Notes under the pieces: generated by a model
The model's input: only the letters and a program-made list of their open reading frames with translations
Database searches by the model: none
What the model was told of the DNA's origin: nothing
Source: Streptomyces sp. CB00316
GTDB lineage: Bacteria > Actinomycetota > Actinomycetes > Streptomycetales > Streptomycetaceae
Assembly: GCF_001905595.1 (NCBI RefSeq)
Contig: NZ_LIXI01000002.1
Coordinates: 372,001-436,000, forward strand
DNA length: 64,000 bases
Direction of reading: 5' to 3'
Translations under genes and position numbers: made by a program
Part shown: piece after piece, positions 56,491 through 64,000 of the stretch
Position numbering within the stretch: position 1 is the first letter of the stretch
Layout: the number at the start of each line of letters is the position of its first letter

Positions 56491-56814
56491 GTCACCTGCG
56501 GCCTGCTCCTCGACGACGAGGCGGCCCTCGGCCTGGCGTCGACGGAGGTGCGCCGGTGCCGCTCGCAGGCCCTGATCGGTGCACTCCCGTACGCGCTCGA
56601 CGTCCTGGCGCAGACGCAGGTCCTGGCGGGACGGCACCGGGACGCCGAGGCCGCGGTGACGGAGGCGGAGGAGATCGCCCGGGACACCGGGATGCGCCGG
56701 CGTCTGGCCCGCCTCGGTGCGGTGCGCGCACGGACGGCCGCCATCGAGGGTGACGCGCGGCGCGTGCGCGAACTCGCCGACGCCACTCCCCCCGCACTGC
56801 GTATCAGCCGGTCA
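56491..56814 (+). pseudogene. Relic of a large LuxR/MalT-type regulator
   Basis: Reads GLLLDDEAALGLASTEV and LIGALPYALDVLAQTQVLAGRHRDAEAAVTEAEEIARDTGM, TPR-like repeats as in ATP-binding LuxR regulators. No P-loop or HTH remains. It runs into the 3' end of the convergent BTAD gene at 56812. Confidence 0.6.
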
Positions 56815-59800
56815 GCGTTCCGGGGCGAGCGCCGTGCGGGCCCGGCGGACCGCCTCCTCCGGGTCCAGCCCGGCGCCCCGCTCGTACGCCTCCGAGAACG
56901 CCGCCGCCCCCAGCCCCGCCCGCACCGCCGTCGTGACGCGGTCGACGTCCGCGCGTTCGGCGGGCGGCAGCGGGGCCCCGGCCCGGCGGCGGGCAGCCGC
57001 CGCCGCGCCCAGGAGGACGGCCGCGCGCGTGGCGGCCGAAGCGTCGCCGGGCAGGGCGGCCGCGCCGGCCAGGCCCTCCAGGGAAAGGGCCAGGGCGCGG
57101 GGCTCGGCCAGGGCGCGGGCGATCTCCAGGCCCTGGAGGTGGTGGGCCGCCGCCCCGGGCGCGTCGCCGCGCAGCTCGGCGACGAAGCCGAGCTCGGCCA
57201 GGAGCAGGTGGTCGCCCGCCTGGGAGGAGACATCGGCGTAGCCGTCGCGGATGTGCAGCAGGTGCGCCTCGGCTCCGTCGAGGTCACCCGAGCGGCGGGC
57301 GCCGAGGGCGAGGCCCATCTCGGAGTGGATCTCGCCGTACTTGTAGCCCTGTTCGGCGGCGATCCGTCGCGCCTGTTCGTGCAGATCGCGGGCGCGGCCG
57401 AAGTCGCGGGCGAGCAGCGCGAGCCGGCCGAGCCCGGAGAGCCGAGCGGACACCTCCGCCTCCAGGCCCAACTCCCTCGCTATGCGCAGCCCTTCGTGCT
57501 GGCGGCGCTCGGCGTCCTCGTACGCGCCCTTGATCTCGGCGAGCGCGGCGAGTGGGGAGACGGTCTGCAACTCGCCCCAGCGGTCCCCCAGTTCGCGGAA
57601 AATCAGGGCGCTGCGCGTGCCGTCCCGGCCGAGTCCGGTGAGGTCGCCGCTCACCAGGGCGAGCGTCGCGCGCAACCCGAGCGCGGCCGCGGTGCCCCAC
57701 CGGTCCTCGGCGGTGGTGAACAAGGCGAGGGCGCGGGTGTTCAGCTCGCCGCTCCCGGTCGCGTCGCCCGCGCTGAACAGGCCGTACGCGCAGAGCCAGA
57801 GCGCGCGGGCCCGGCGCACGGGGTCGGGGATGGCGTCGGGGGCCGAGGCGGGGACGTGACCGTCCGCCGCGGTGGCGGCTGCTCCGAGGTCCCCGGTGAG
57901 AAGGGCGAAGGCGGCGTGGAGGAAAGCCAGTTCACTCGGGCCGTCCGTCACCGCCAGCACCACGCCCAGGCTCCGGCGGGCCTCGGTCAGGCGGCCGCGT
58001 AGCAGCCACCACCAGGCGAGGGCGGTGGCCAGCCGGACGGCCTCCTCCGGTTCGCCCGCGCCCGCCCGACGCACCGCCTCGTCGAGTGCCGTACGCAGGT
58101 TGCCGGCCTCCGCGTCCAGCCGGGCGAGCCAGGGCCGCTGCCCGGCGCCGCGCAGCCGCGACTCGGCGTGCTCGGCCAGGGCCCGGTAGTGGAGGAGATG
58201 GCGGTCCCGTACGGCGGTGTGGTCCTCCATCTCGTGGAGCCGCTCGGTCGCGTACGCGGCGACGGACTCCAGGAGCCGGTAGCGGGGGCCGGTGGGCCCG
58301 GCCGCCACGACCACCAGGGACCGGTCGACCAGCCGGGTGACCAGGTCGAGCACCTCGTCCCGGGCAACGCCGTCGCCCGCGCAGACCGCCTCGGCGGCGG
58401 CCAGGTCGCAGCCGTCGCTGTGGGCGGCCAGGCGGCGCAGGACGATGCGTTCGGGCGCGCTGAGCAGCTCCCAGCTCCAGTCGATCACCGCGCGCAGCGT
58501 CTGCTGGCGGGCCGGGGCGCCGCGCTGTCCGAGGGTCAGGACCCGGAAGCGGTCGTTGAGCCGTACCGCCAACTCCTGCACCCCCAGCGCCCGTACGCGG
58601 GTGGCGGCGAGTTCCAGCGCGAGCGGGATCCCGTCCAGGCGGCGGCAGATCTCGGCGACCGCCCGGCGCTCGGGCTCGTCCGGGGCGTCCGGGTCGCGCG
58701 GGAAGCCGGGGACCGAGGCGGCCGCGCGCTCCATGAACATCCGGACCGCGTCGGCGGGCTCCAGCGGCTCGACGAGGAACATCGCCTCGCCGGCCAGGCC
58801 CAGCGGTTCCTGCCCGGTGGCCAGGACCCGCAGGCCGGGGGCGGTGCGCAGGAGGAGGTCGGTGAGTTCGGCGGCGGCGTCGACGACGTGCTCGCAGTTG
58901 TCCAGGAGGAGCAGGGTGCGGCGGTCGCGCAGCGCGGCGGCGAGGCGGTGCGGGAGGGAGGGGGTCGCGGGGCCGGTGCCGGGCAGTGAGCGGGGGACGT
59001 CGTCGCGGATGCCGAGGGTGGCGGCGACGATCTGAGCCAGGTCGGCGGGGGTGCCGGCGCGGATGCCGGAGAACTCCACCAGCCAGGTGCCGTCGGCCAG
59101 TTCTCCCGCCTGCGCGCTGTCCCGCTCGGCGGTGGCCGCCGCGACGGCGAGCCGGGTCTTGCCCACGCCACCGGGGCCGGTGAGGGTCACCAGCCGTGTC
59201 TCTGCCAGGAGTCGGGAGAGGTCGGCGAGAGCTCGGCGTCGGCCGACGAGGGGGGTGAGGGCGACGGGGAGGTTGGAGTGGGAGGGCGGAGCGGTGGTGG
59301 GTGCGGTGTTCACCGCGGGAGTCAGGGCGGTGGTGGGTGCGGTGTTCACCGCGGGGATCGCGGCGGTGGTGGGCGCCGCGTCCCGTACCGGTACGTCGTC
59401 CGGCGCCGTGCCCCCTGTCGGTGCATGGTCCCTCGCGCTCGCGGAGCGGTGAGCCGACACCCCGTACCCGTACGCCCCCGCACTCAGCCCCGGCTCCTGC
59501 CGCAGCACCGCCTCGTGCAGGGCGGCCAGTTCGGGGCTCGGGTCGACCCCCAGCTCCCGCGCAAGCCGGGCGCGCAGGTCCTCGTACGACGCGAGCGCCT
59601 CGCTCTGGCGGCCCGCCGCGTACAGGGCCCTCATCCGGACACCGACCAGGCGCTCCCGCAGCGGGTGGAGCGCCACGAGGCCGGCGAGCTCCCCGGCGAG
59701 GAGCGCATGGTCCCCCGCCTCCAGGCGCGCCTGAGCCTGCTCCTCCAGCACGGAGAGCCGCTGCTCCGCGAGGCGCTGGGCCGCCGCCCGCGCGAAGGGG

Positions 59801-60219
59801 CCGTCGGCGAAGTCCGCGTACGCCGGTCCGCGCCACAGCTCCAGGGCCTCGGTGAGCAGCGCGGCCCGGGTGCGCGGGTCCTGGACGGGGCGGGCCCGCG
59901 TCACCAGGGCCCGGAAGCGTACGGCGTCCACCTCGTCGCCGCCGTCGTCGAACCGGAGCCGGTAGCCCGGAGGCTGGCGCACCACCCGGTCGCGGCCGAT
60001 GGCCCGGCGCAGCTGGGAGACCTTGGCCTGGAGGGCGCCCGCGGGCCTGCCCGGAGGCGCGTCGCCCCACAGGTCGTGGATGAGGCGGTCGGCGGACACC
60101 GGCCCCCCGTCGTTGGCGAGCAGATCCGCCAGCAGGGCCCGGACCTTGGCTTCGGGGACGGTTACTTGCCGTCCCTCGCCGTCCCACACCACCAGTGGCC
60201 CGAGCACCCCAAACCGCAT
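56812..60219 (-). CDS. AfsR/SARP-like regulator: BTAD, NB-ARC and TPR domains
   Basis: 1135 aa, ATG at 60219 (MRFGVLGPLVVWDGEG). Residues 1-95 form a winged-helix OmpR-type domain, 95-250 the BTAD (ALLTEALELWRGPAYADFAD, GRQSEALASYEDLRARLARELGVDPSPEL). A linker with 12-residue repeats follows. Walker A LTGPGGVGKTRLAVAA and LLLDNCEHV (Walker B) give an NB-ARC ATPase, then GIPLALELAATRVRALG. The C-terminal ~350 residues are TPRs. Such proteins often activate specialised-metabolism clusters. It is divergent from the SDR-MFS operon, its likely target. Confidence 0.9.
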   Translation of the reverse strand: MRFGVLGPLVVWDGEGRQVTVPEAKVRALLADLLANDGGPVSADRLIHDLWGDAPPGRPAGALQAKVSQLRRAIGRDRVVRQPPGYRLRFDDGGDEVDAVRFRALVTRARPVQDPRTRAALLTEALELWRGPAYADFADGPFARAAAQRLAEQRLSVLEEQAQARLEAGDHALLAGELAGLVALHPLRERLVGVRMRALYAAGRQSEALASYEDLRARLARELGVDPSPELAALHEAVLRQEPGLSAGAYGYGVSAHRSASARDHAPTGGTAPDDVPVRDAAPTTAAIPAVNTAPTTALTPAVNTAPTTAPPSHSNLPVALTPLVGRRRALADLSRLLAETRLVTLTGPGGVGKTRLAVAAATAERDSAQAGELADGTWLVEFSGIRAGTPADLAQIVAATLGIRDDVPRSLPGTGPATPSLPHRLAAALRDRRTLLLLDNCEHVVDAAAELTDLLLRTAPGLRVLATGQEPLGLAGEAMFLVEPLEPADAVRMFMERAAASVPGFPRDPDAPDEPERRAVAEICRRLDGIPLALELAATRVRALGVQELAVRLNDRFRVLTLGQRGAPARQQTLRAVIDWSWELLSAPERIVLRRLAAHSDGCDLAAAEAVCAGDGVARDEVLDLVTRLVDRSLVVVAAGPTGPRYRLLESVAAYATERLHEMEDHTAVRDRHLLHYRALAEHAESRLRGAGQRPWLARLDAEAGNLRTALDEAVRRAGAGEPEEAVRLATALAWWWLLRGRLTEARRSLGVVLAVTDGPSELAFLHAAFALLTGDLGAAATAADGHVPASAPDAIPDPVRRARALWLCAYGLFSAGDATGSGELNTRALALFTTAEDRWGTAAALGLRATLALVSGDLTGLGRDGTRSALIFRELGDRWGELQTVSPLAALAEIKGAYEDAERRQHEGLRIARELGLEAEVSARLSGLGRLALLARDFGRARDLHEQARRIAAEQGYKYGEIHSEMGLALGARRSGDLDGAEAHLLHIRDGYADVSSQAGDHLLLAELGFVAELRGDAPGAAAHHLQGLEIARALAEPRALALSLEGLAGAAALPGDASAATRAAVLLGAAAAARRRAGAPLPPAERADVDRVTTAVRAGLGAAAFSEAYERGAGLDPEEAVRRARTALAPER
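59291..59375. repeat. 36-bp in-frame tandem repeat in the regulator gene
   Basis: About 2.3 copies of a unit encoding AVNTAPTTALTP, in the linker between BTAD and NB-ARC domains. Probably length-variable between strains. Confidence 0.7.
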
Positions 60220-60374
60220 AGGCGCCACCGTACAGGTCCGGAGAGCCGGCCCCCTCGGCTCCCGCGCCACCGCCCCGCCCGCCCGTCAGCCGCCCGAAGC
60301 TTTTCCGAAGATTCCCCGAAGCCTCCGGGCGCAGAGTCGTCCCCGTGGGTGGCACCTGAAGGAAGCGGGCAACC

Positions 60375-61037
60375 ATGACCAAGTACGCGCGTAGGAAGGC
60401 CCTGGTGGTCGGTGAGACCACCGATATCGCCCTGGCCATCGCCAAGCGGCTCGTGGAGGGCGGGGCGAGCGTCCTGCTGACCGCCCGCACGGATGAGGAG
60501 CGTGCCCACGCGGTCGCCGAACTCGGCTCCGCCGCTCGGGTCGTCACCCCGTCCGCGGTGTCGGCCTCCCTCACGGGGGCGACAGCGCGAGAACGAGAAG
60601 GGGACGACACCACCCACTTCACCGGCGGCGTCGATCTTCTCTTCGCCGACGCCATCCCCACCGCGCGCCCCCTGCTCCCGCACGTCGCGGACGGCGGCGC
60701 GATCGTCCTGACCGCCCCCACCCCGTGTCCCGACGCCGTGCGGACGTTCGCCGCCGAACTCGCGGCCCACGGCATCCGCGTCAACGCGGTGGCGCCGGGC
60801 TGTATCGAGGCACCGGGCTCCGGCGCCGTACCCCTGCCCCCGCTGGGGCGCCTCGGCGCCGCCGAGGAGGTGGCCCGGGCCGCGCTCTTCCTGGCCACGG
60901 AGGCGACCTTCACCACCGGTGCCCGCCTCCCGGTCGACGGCGGCCTCAGCCGCCCGTGCCCCGGCCACCGTGAACCCACCACCGCCCCCTCTCCGTCCCC
61001 GCACATCCCATCCGGAAACCTGGAGCACACCCCATGA
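60375..61037 (+). CDS. SDR-family protein lacking the catalytic Tyr-Lys motif
   Basis: 220 aa. Rossmann start ALVVGETTDIALAIAKRLVEGGASVLLTART replaces the usual GxxxGxG. A late segment AELAAHGIRVNAVAPGCIEAPG and LFLATEATFTTGARLPVDGGLS is clearly SDR. Between GGAIVLTAPTPCPDAVRTFA and that segment there is no YxxxK, and the family helix is shortened. It is likely inactive as a reductase or uses another mechanism. Stop overlaps the MFS start as ATGA. Confidence 0.8.
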   Translation: MTKYARRKALVVGETTDIALAIAKRLVEGGASVLLTARTDEERAHAVAELGSAARVVTPSAVSASLTGATAREREGDDTTHFTGGVDLLFADAIPTARPLLPHVADGGAIVLTAPTPCPDAVRTFAAELAAHGIRVNAVAPGCIEAPGSGAVPLPPLGRLGAAEEVARAALFLATEATFTTGARLPVDGGLSRPCPGHREPTTAPSPSPHIPSGNLEHTP

Positions 61038-62296
61038 GCACCGCACCCGACACGGCACCCGCCGCCGCTGCGGCACCGGACCCCAAGGGCGGGGGCGAGG
61101 AACAGGACAAGCTCCCGCTCTTCGCCCTGCTGGCCCTCGCCACCGCCGTCTTCATCACCTGCCTCACCGAGACCCTCCCGGCCGGCCTGTTGCCCGCGAT
61201 GAGCGAGGACCTGCGGGTGAGCCAGTCCGCGACCGGTCAGACGGTCACGGTCTACGCCATCGGCACCGCCCTGACCGCGATCCCGCTCACCGCGGCCACC
61301 GCGGGATGGCAGCGCAAGAAGCTGCTGCTCACGGCCATGGTCGGATTCGCCCTCGCCAACACCGTGACAGCCCTGTCGTCCGTCTACGAGCTGACCATGG
61401 TGGCTCGGTTCGTCGCCGGTGTCGCGGCCGGTCTCGCCTGGGCCCTGCTCGCCGGGTACGCGCGTCGTCTGGCCCCCGTACACCTCCAGGGCAAGGCGAT
61501 GGCCATCGCCATGGCCGGTATCCCCGTCGCGCTCTCCCTCGGCGTGCCCGCCGGTACGTTCCTCGGCGAATGGCTCGGCTGGCGCGTGGCGTTCCTCTCC
61601 ATGACCGTGCTCACGGTCGTGCTCCTGGTGTGGATCCTCGTGGGCGTCCCCGACTTCCCCGGCCAGGGACGCGGCGAGCGGCCGAAGCTGCTGCCCACCC
61701 TGACCATCCCGGGCGTCTCCCCGGTCCTCTTCGTCACGCTGGTCTTCGTGCTGGCGCACACCATCCTGTACGCATACATCGCCACGTACCTCAAGGACCT
61801 GGGCCTGGGCAGCTCCACCGGCCTGGTCCTGCTGGTCTTCGGGGCCGCCTCGCTGGCGAGCATCTGGATCGTCGGCGCGCAGATCAACCGCAGGCTGCGC
61901 GGCCTCACCGTCGGCGGCGCGCTGCTGGTCGCCGTCGCCTCGCTGCTCCTTGCCGTCCTCTCGGACACCACCGCCTTCGTCTATGTGGCCGCGGTGCTGT
62001 GGGGTCTGGGCTGGGGTGGCGTGCCCACGCTGCTGCAGACAGCCGTCGGTGACGCGGGCGGCGAGTCCGCCGACGCGGCGCAGGCGATGCTCGTCACGCT
62101 CTGGAACGTCGCGATGGCGGGCGGCGGCATCGTCGGCGGTATCCTGCTCGACACCCTCGGCAGCGAGTCCTTCCCCTGGACGGTGCTGCTGCTCCTGCTG
62201 CCGGTGCTCGCGGTGGTGCTCTACGCCCGTAAGGCCGGCTTCCCCGCCCGCCGGCCGGTCGCGGAGACCCAGGAGGCTTCGGCCCCGGCGGCCTGA
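61034..62296 (+). CDS. MFS exporter, DHA1-type
   Basis: 420 aa, 12 membrane helices. Motifs GLLPAMSEDLRVSQSATGQ (helix 1-2 region) and GGWQRKK-like loop (AGWQRKKLLL) fit DHA1 drug exporters. Coupled by ATGA with the degenerate SDR gene. Likely exports a small toxic compound; substrate unknown. Confidence 0.88.
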   Translation: MSTAPDTAPAAAAAPDPKGGGEEQDKLPLFALLALATAVFITCLTETLPAGLLPAMSEDLRVSQSATGQTVTVYAIGTALTAIPLTAATAGWQRKKLLLTAMVGFALANTVTALSSVYELTMVARFVAGVAAGLAWALLAGYARRLAPVHLQGKAMAIAMAGIPVALSLGVPAGTFLGEWLGWRVAFLSMTVLTVVLLVWILVGVPDFPGQGRGERPKLLPTLTIPGVSPVLFVTLVFVLAHTILYAYIATYLKDLGLGSSTGLVLLVFGAASLASIWIVGAQINRRLRGLTVGGALLVAVASLLLAVLSDTTAFVYVAAVLWGLGWGGVPTLLQTAVGDAGGESADAAQAMLVTLWNVAMAGGGIVGGILLDTLGSESFPWTVLLLLLPVLAVVLYARKAGFPARRPVAETQEASAPAA

Positions 62297-62317
62297 CGCA
62301 CCGGGGCCCTGATGACC

Positions 62318-62356
62318 GACCGCCGGAGGGTACTGCTCCCCCCTCCTCCGGCGGTC
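62318..62356 (+). terminator. Terminator after the MFS gene
   Basis: 12-bp perfect stem GACCGCCGGAGG/CCTCCGGCGGTC with a 15-nt loop, 22 bp after the stop codon. Confidence 0.75.
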
Positions 62357-62681
62357 ACCCCCCGTCCCCGCTCCCACGTCGGGACACGGTCCCCGTACGC
62401 CCTGCCCCGCTCCGCGCGGGCGCGTGTTCCTGATTTGTTGACACTTCACGCGTCAGGACCAACGTGGTGCTTCACCACTGGTGGAGCTCGTTTCCCGCCC
62501 CGTGCGCCTCCTCCACGAGCCTCTCTCCCCGGACTGTTTCCGCAGGTAGGCGCGGGACCTGACGAAGTAGTCGGCCCACCCGGGAAACTTCCGTCCCGGA
62601 CGGTATTTTCACCTCGTACTTCTGTTCCATGTATCCACTCGGGTGCAAGCGATATCAAGTATCGAGGGGAAGTAGCGTTAC
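62357..62681. other. Promoter region of the IS701-like gene
   Basis: 325 bp without a gene. TTGACA occurs at 62438-62443 but no clear -10 box at 17 bp. A purine-rich GAGGGGA lies 11 nt before the start. Confidence 0.4.
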
Positions 62682-63902
62682 ATGTCGTCAAGTGAGTTAC
62701 GCGCGGTGGCGCCGGACAATGGCGCGTACATGCAGACGTTCATGGAAGATGTATTCCGGGCCTTCCAACGCCCCGAGCAGCGCCGTTGGGCCCAGGCCTA
62801 TCTGTGGGCCCTGATCAACGTGTCGGGCAGGAAGACACCGCGCCGTATGGCACAGGCGAAGCCCCTGCCGTCGGCCGCCGCGCACGGCCTGCACCAGTTC
62901 ATCAACGGCAGCCCCTGGGACTGGGTCCCGGTACGCCGCCGGCTCACCCAGTACGTGGCGGAGAACACCACCCCGAACGCATGGACCGTCGCCGAACTCA
63001 TCATCCCCAAGCGCGGCGAACACTCGGTGGGCGTGCACCAGCGCACCGATCCGATGACCGGACGCCGCCTCAACTGCCAGCGGGCTCTGATCTTCTTCCT
63101 CGTGTCGGGCACCCAGTGCTATCCGGTGGAGTGGAGCCTCATGCTCGGCGGGCCGTGGGTCTCGGACCGGGAGCGTAAACGCCGAGCCCGTATCCCCGGG
63201 TCGGAAGCGGGGCGCACCCCTGGCGACCATGTCGTCAGGTACGCCGCCGAGGCGGCTGTGCAGCCCCATCTCCCGCGTCTGCCCTGGGTGCTGGACCTCA
63301 CGCACTGCGACGACGCGGCCGGCGTCCTCGCGGGGCTCGCCCGGCTCAGGGCCGACGTGGTGTGCGAGGTCCACCCGAGTCAACTGGTACTCACCGGGCA
63401 GCAGTCACCCGCCCTGACCACGGTGGGCGCGCTGATGGAGGCGCGGCACGCGCGTCAGACGCATGTGCTGCTCCGGCAGCACCCCGGCGGCCGCGTCCAC
63501 CCCGTACCTGTCCACGCCTCCGTGGGCACGGTGGGGCCGCCGCGGCCAGGCAACGGCGACGACGGCTCGCGCCCGTACCGCATTCTGGAGAGACCCGACC
63601 CGGACGGCAGGCAGCCGCCCCGGTACTGGCTCACCACCGACCATCGGGTGGAGGAGGCCCTGCGCCTCGCGCGCAGTCACACCGCGGCCCTCTCCACCGT
63701 GGCCACGCTGCGGCAGCATTTCGGCGTACTCGACTTCGAGGGCCGCTCCTTCCCTGGCTGGCACCACCACATGACCATGGCCTCGGCCGCCTACATAAGC
63801 CAGCGCCTCGTCGGCCCGCCCTCCAGCTCCCCAGCATCGCCGGGGGCACCGTTCCGCGCATGGGCGCCACCTCCCGTCGCGCTCATCGGCGCCACGAACT
63901 GA
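62682..63902 (+). CDS. IS701-like DDE transposase-fold protein with TTA codon
   Basis: 406 aa. N-terminal RWAQAYLWALINVSGRKTPRRMA is the IS701/DDE_5 type helix, and WTVAELIIPKRGEHSVGVHQRTDP, then FFLVSGTQCYPVEWSLMLGGPWV the RNase-H-like core. No inverted repeats flank it. Similar genes are kept in Streptomyces metabolite clusters. Codon 6 is TTA (62697-62699), so it depends on the bldA tRNA. It may be a domesticated regulator or a transposase. Confidence 0.72.
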   Translation: MSSSELRAVAPDNGAYMQTFMEDVFRAFQRPEQRRWAQAYLWALINVSGRKTPRRMAQAKPLPSAAAHGLHQFINGSPWDWVPVRRRLTQYVAENTTPNAWTVAELIIPKRGEHSVGVHQRTDPMTGRRLNCQRALIFFLVSGTQCYPVEWSLMLGGPWVSDRERKRRARIPGSEAGRTPGDHVVRYAAEAAVQPHLPRLPWVLDLTHCDDAAGVLAGLARLRADVVCEVHPSQLVLTGQQSPALTTVGALMEARHARQTHVLLRQHPGGRVHPVPVHASVGTVGPPRPGNGDDGSRPYRILERPDPDGRQPPRYWLTTDHRVEEALRLARSHTAALSTVATLRQHFGVLDFEGRSFPGWHHHMTMASAAYISQRLVGPPSSSPASPGAPFRAWAPPPVALIGATN

Positions 63903-63937
63903 TGTGGAACCCAGAAGAGAGAGCAAGGGGGAGCGCG

Positions 63938-64000
63938 TGAGACAGGTACTCGTGGTGGAGCAGGACTCCTCTGCCGCAGCGGCCATGGTGAGCGATCTGC
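63938..64000 (+). CDS. Start of a possible receiver-domain protein (cut by window end)
   Basis: GTG at 63938 with GGGGGAG upstream, 35 bp after the DDE gene. Reads RQVLVVEQDSSAAAAMVSDL, which resembles the first strand and helix of a response-regulator receiver domain (acidic pocket VVExD). Only 21 codons can be seen. Confidence 0.5.

Noticed and set aside
57932..62449. 1505-codon minus-strand frame across the SDR and MFS genes
   Set aside because: It is antisense to two genes with clear family motifs and overlaps the BTAD gene out of frame.

Overview
The window is high-GC actinobacterial DNA, almost certainly from a Streptomyces-type chromosome. Evidence is the strong G/C third-position bias, GTGA/ATGA translational overlaps, rare TTA leucine codons, an XRE regulator of the Streptomyces kind, a BTAD/SARP-type regulator, ECF sigma factors, secreted xylan- and xyloglucan-degrading enzymes and a WXG100/SseB/RHS toxin locus.

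Region 1 (1-5.9 kb) holds the end of an NAD(P)-binding reductase on the minus strand and a plus-strand operon-like run: XRE regulator, two small proteins, a Sir2-like protein, a UDP-glucose/nucleotide-sugar dehydrogenase and a MazG-like protein.

Region 2 (6-36.4 kb) is the most unusual part. Eight direct copies of the 3' part of what looks like tRNA-Gly(CCC), from anticodon loop to CCA end, lie at about 6.2, 15.4, 22.05, 23.4, 24.45, 32.85, 34.95 and 36.3 kb. Each is followed by a terminator-like hairpin. Most are preceded by a conserved block of about 125 bp that opens with two GTGCC(C/A) repeats 10-11 bp apart. No full tRNA and no integrase is seen. The copies cut the DNA into cassettes: (A-B) a two-gene minus-strand operon of an unrecognised 784-aa protein and a 2066-aa P-loop ATPase; (B-C) SseB-like, WXG-like, RHS toxin with a restriction-endonuclease-fold tip, and Imm7-type immunity; (C-D) an AbiEii-type nucleotidyltransferase toxin-antitoxin pair; (D-E) a VapBC pair; (E-F) a membrane sigma/anti-sigma fusion with a sugar-binding tail plus GH10-CBM13-GH62 and CBM13-GH74 enzymes; (F-G) SRPBCC, VOC and AraC genes; (G-H) a Phd antitoxin, a DUF6247-like protein and a RelE-like protein. 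It reads as tandem accretion of non-autonomous elements at one tRNA gene, with mainly defence or conflict cargo. A vapC relic beside copy B and an internally deleted IS110 relic beside copy F show turnover.

Region 3 (36.4-47.5 kb) has a NarL-type two-component pair, a VanZ protein and the K+ uptake locus kdpFABC with kdpE and kdpD. kdpE carries a 1-nt frameshift as given. A second 27-residue membrane peptide precedes kdpF.

Region 4 (47.6-56.3 kb) holds a MOSC protein, a secreted PA14/FnIII protein, a PBP4-type D-Ala-D-Ala carboxypeptidase, and divergent FeS-cryptochrome/photolyase and spore-photoproduct-lyase-family genes separated by heptanucleotide repeats.

Region 5 (56.4-64 kb) holds a LuxR-family relic, a large BTAD/NB-ARC/TPR regulator divergent from a degenerate SDR and an MFS exporter, an IS701-like DDE protein with a TTA codon, and the start of a possible receiver-domain gene. 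It may be the edge of a specialised-metabolism cluster.
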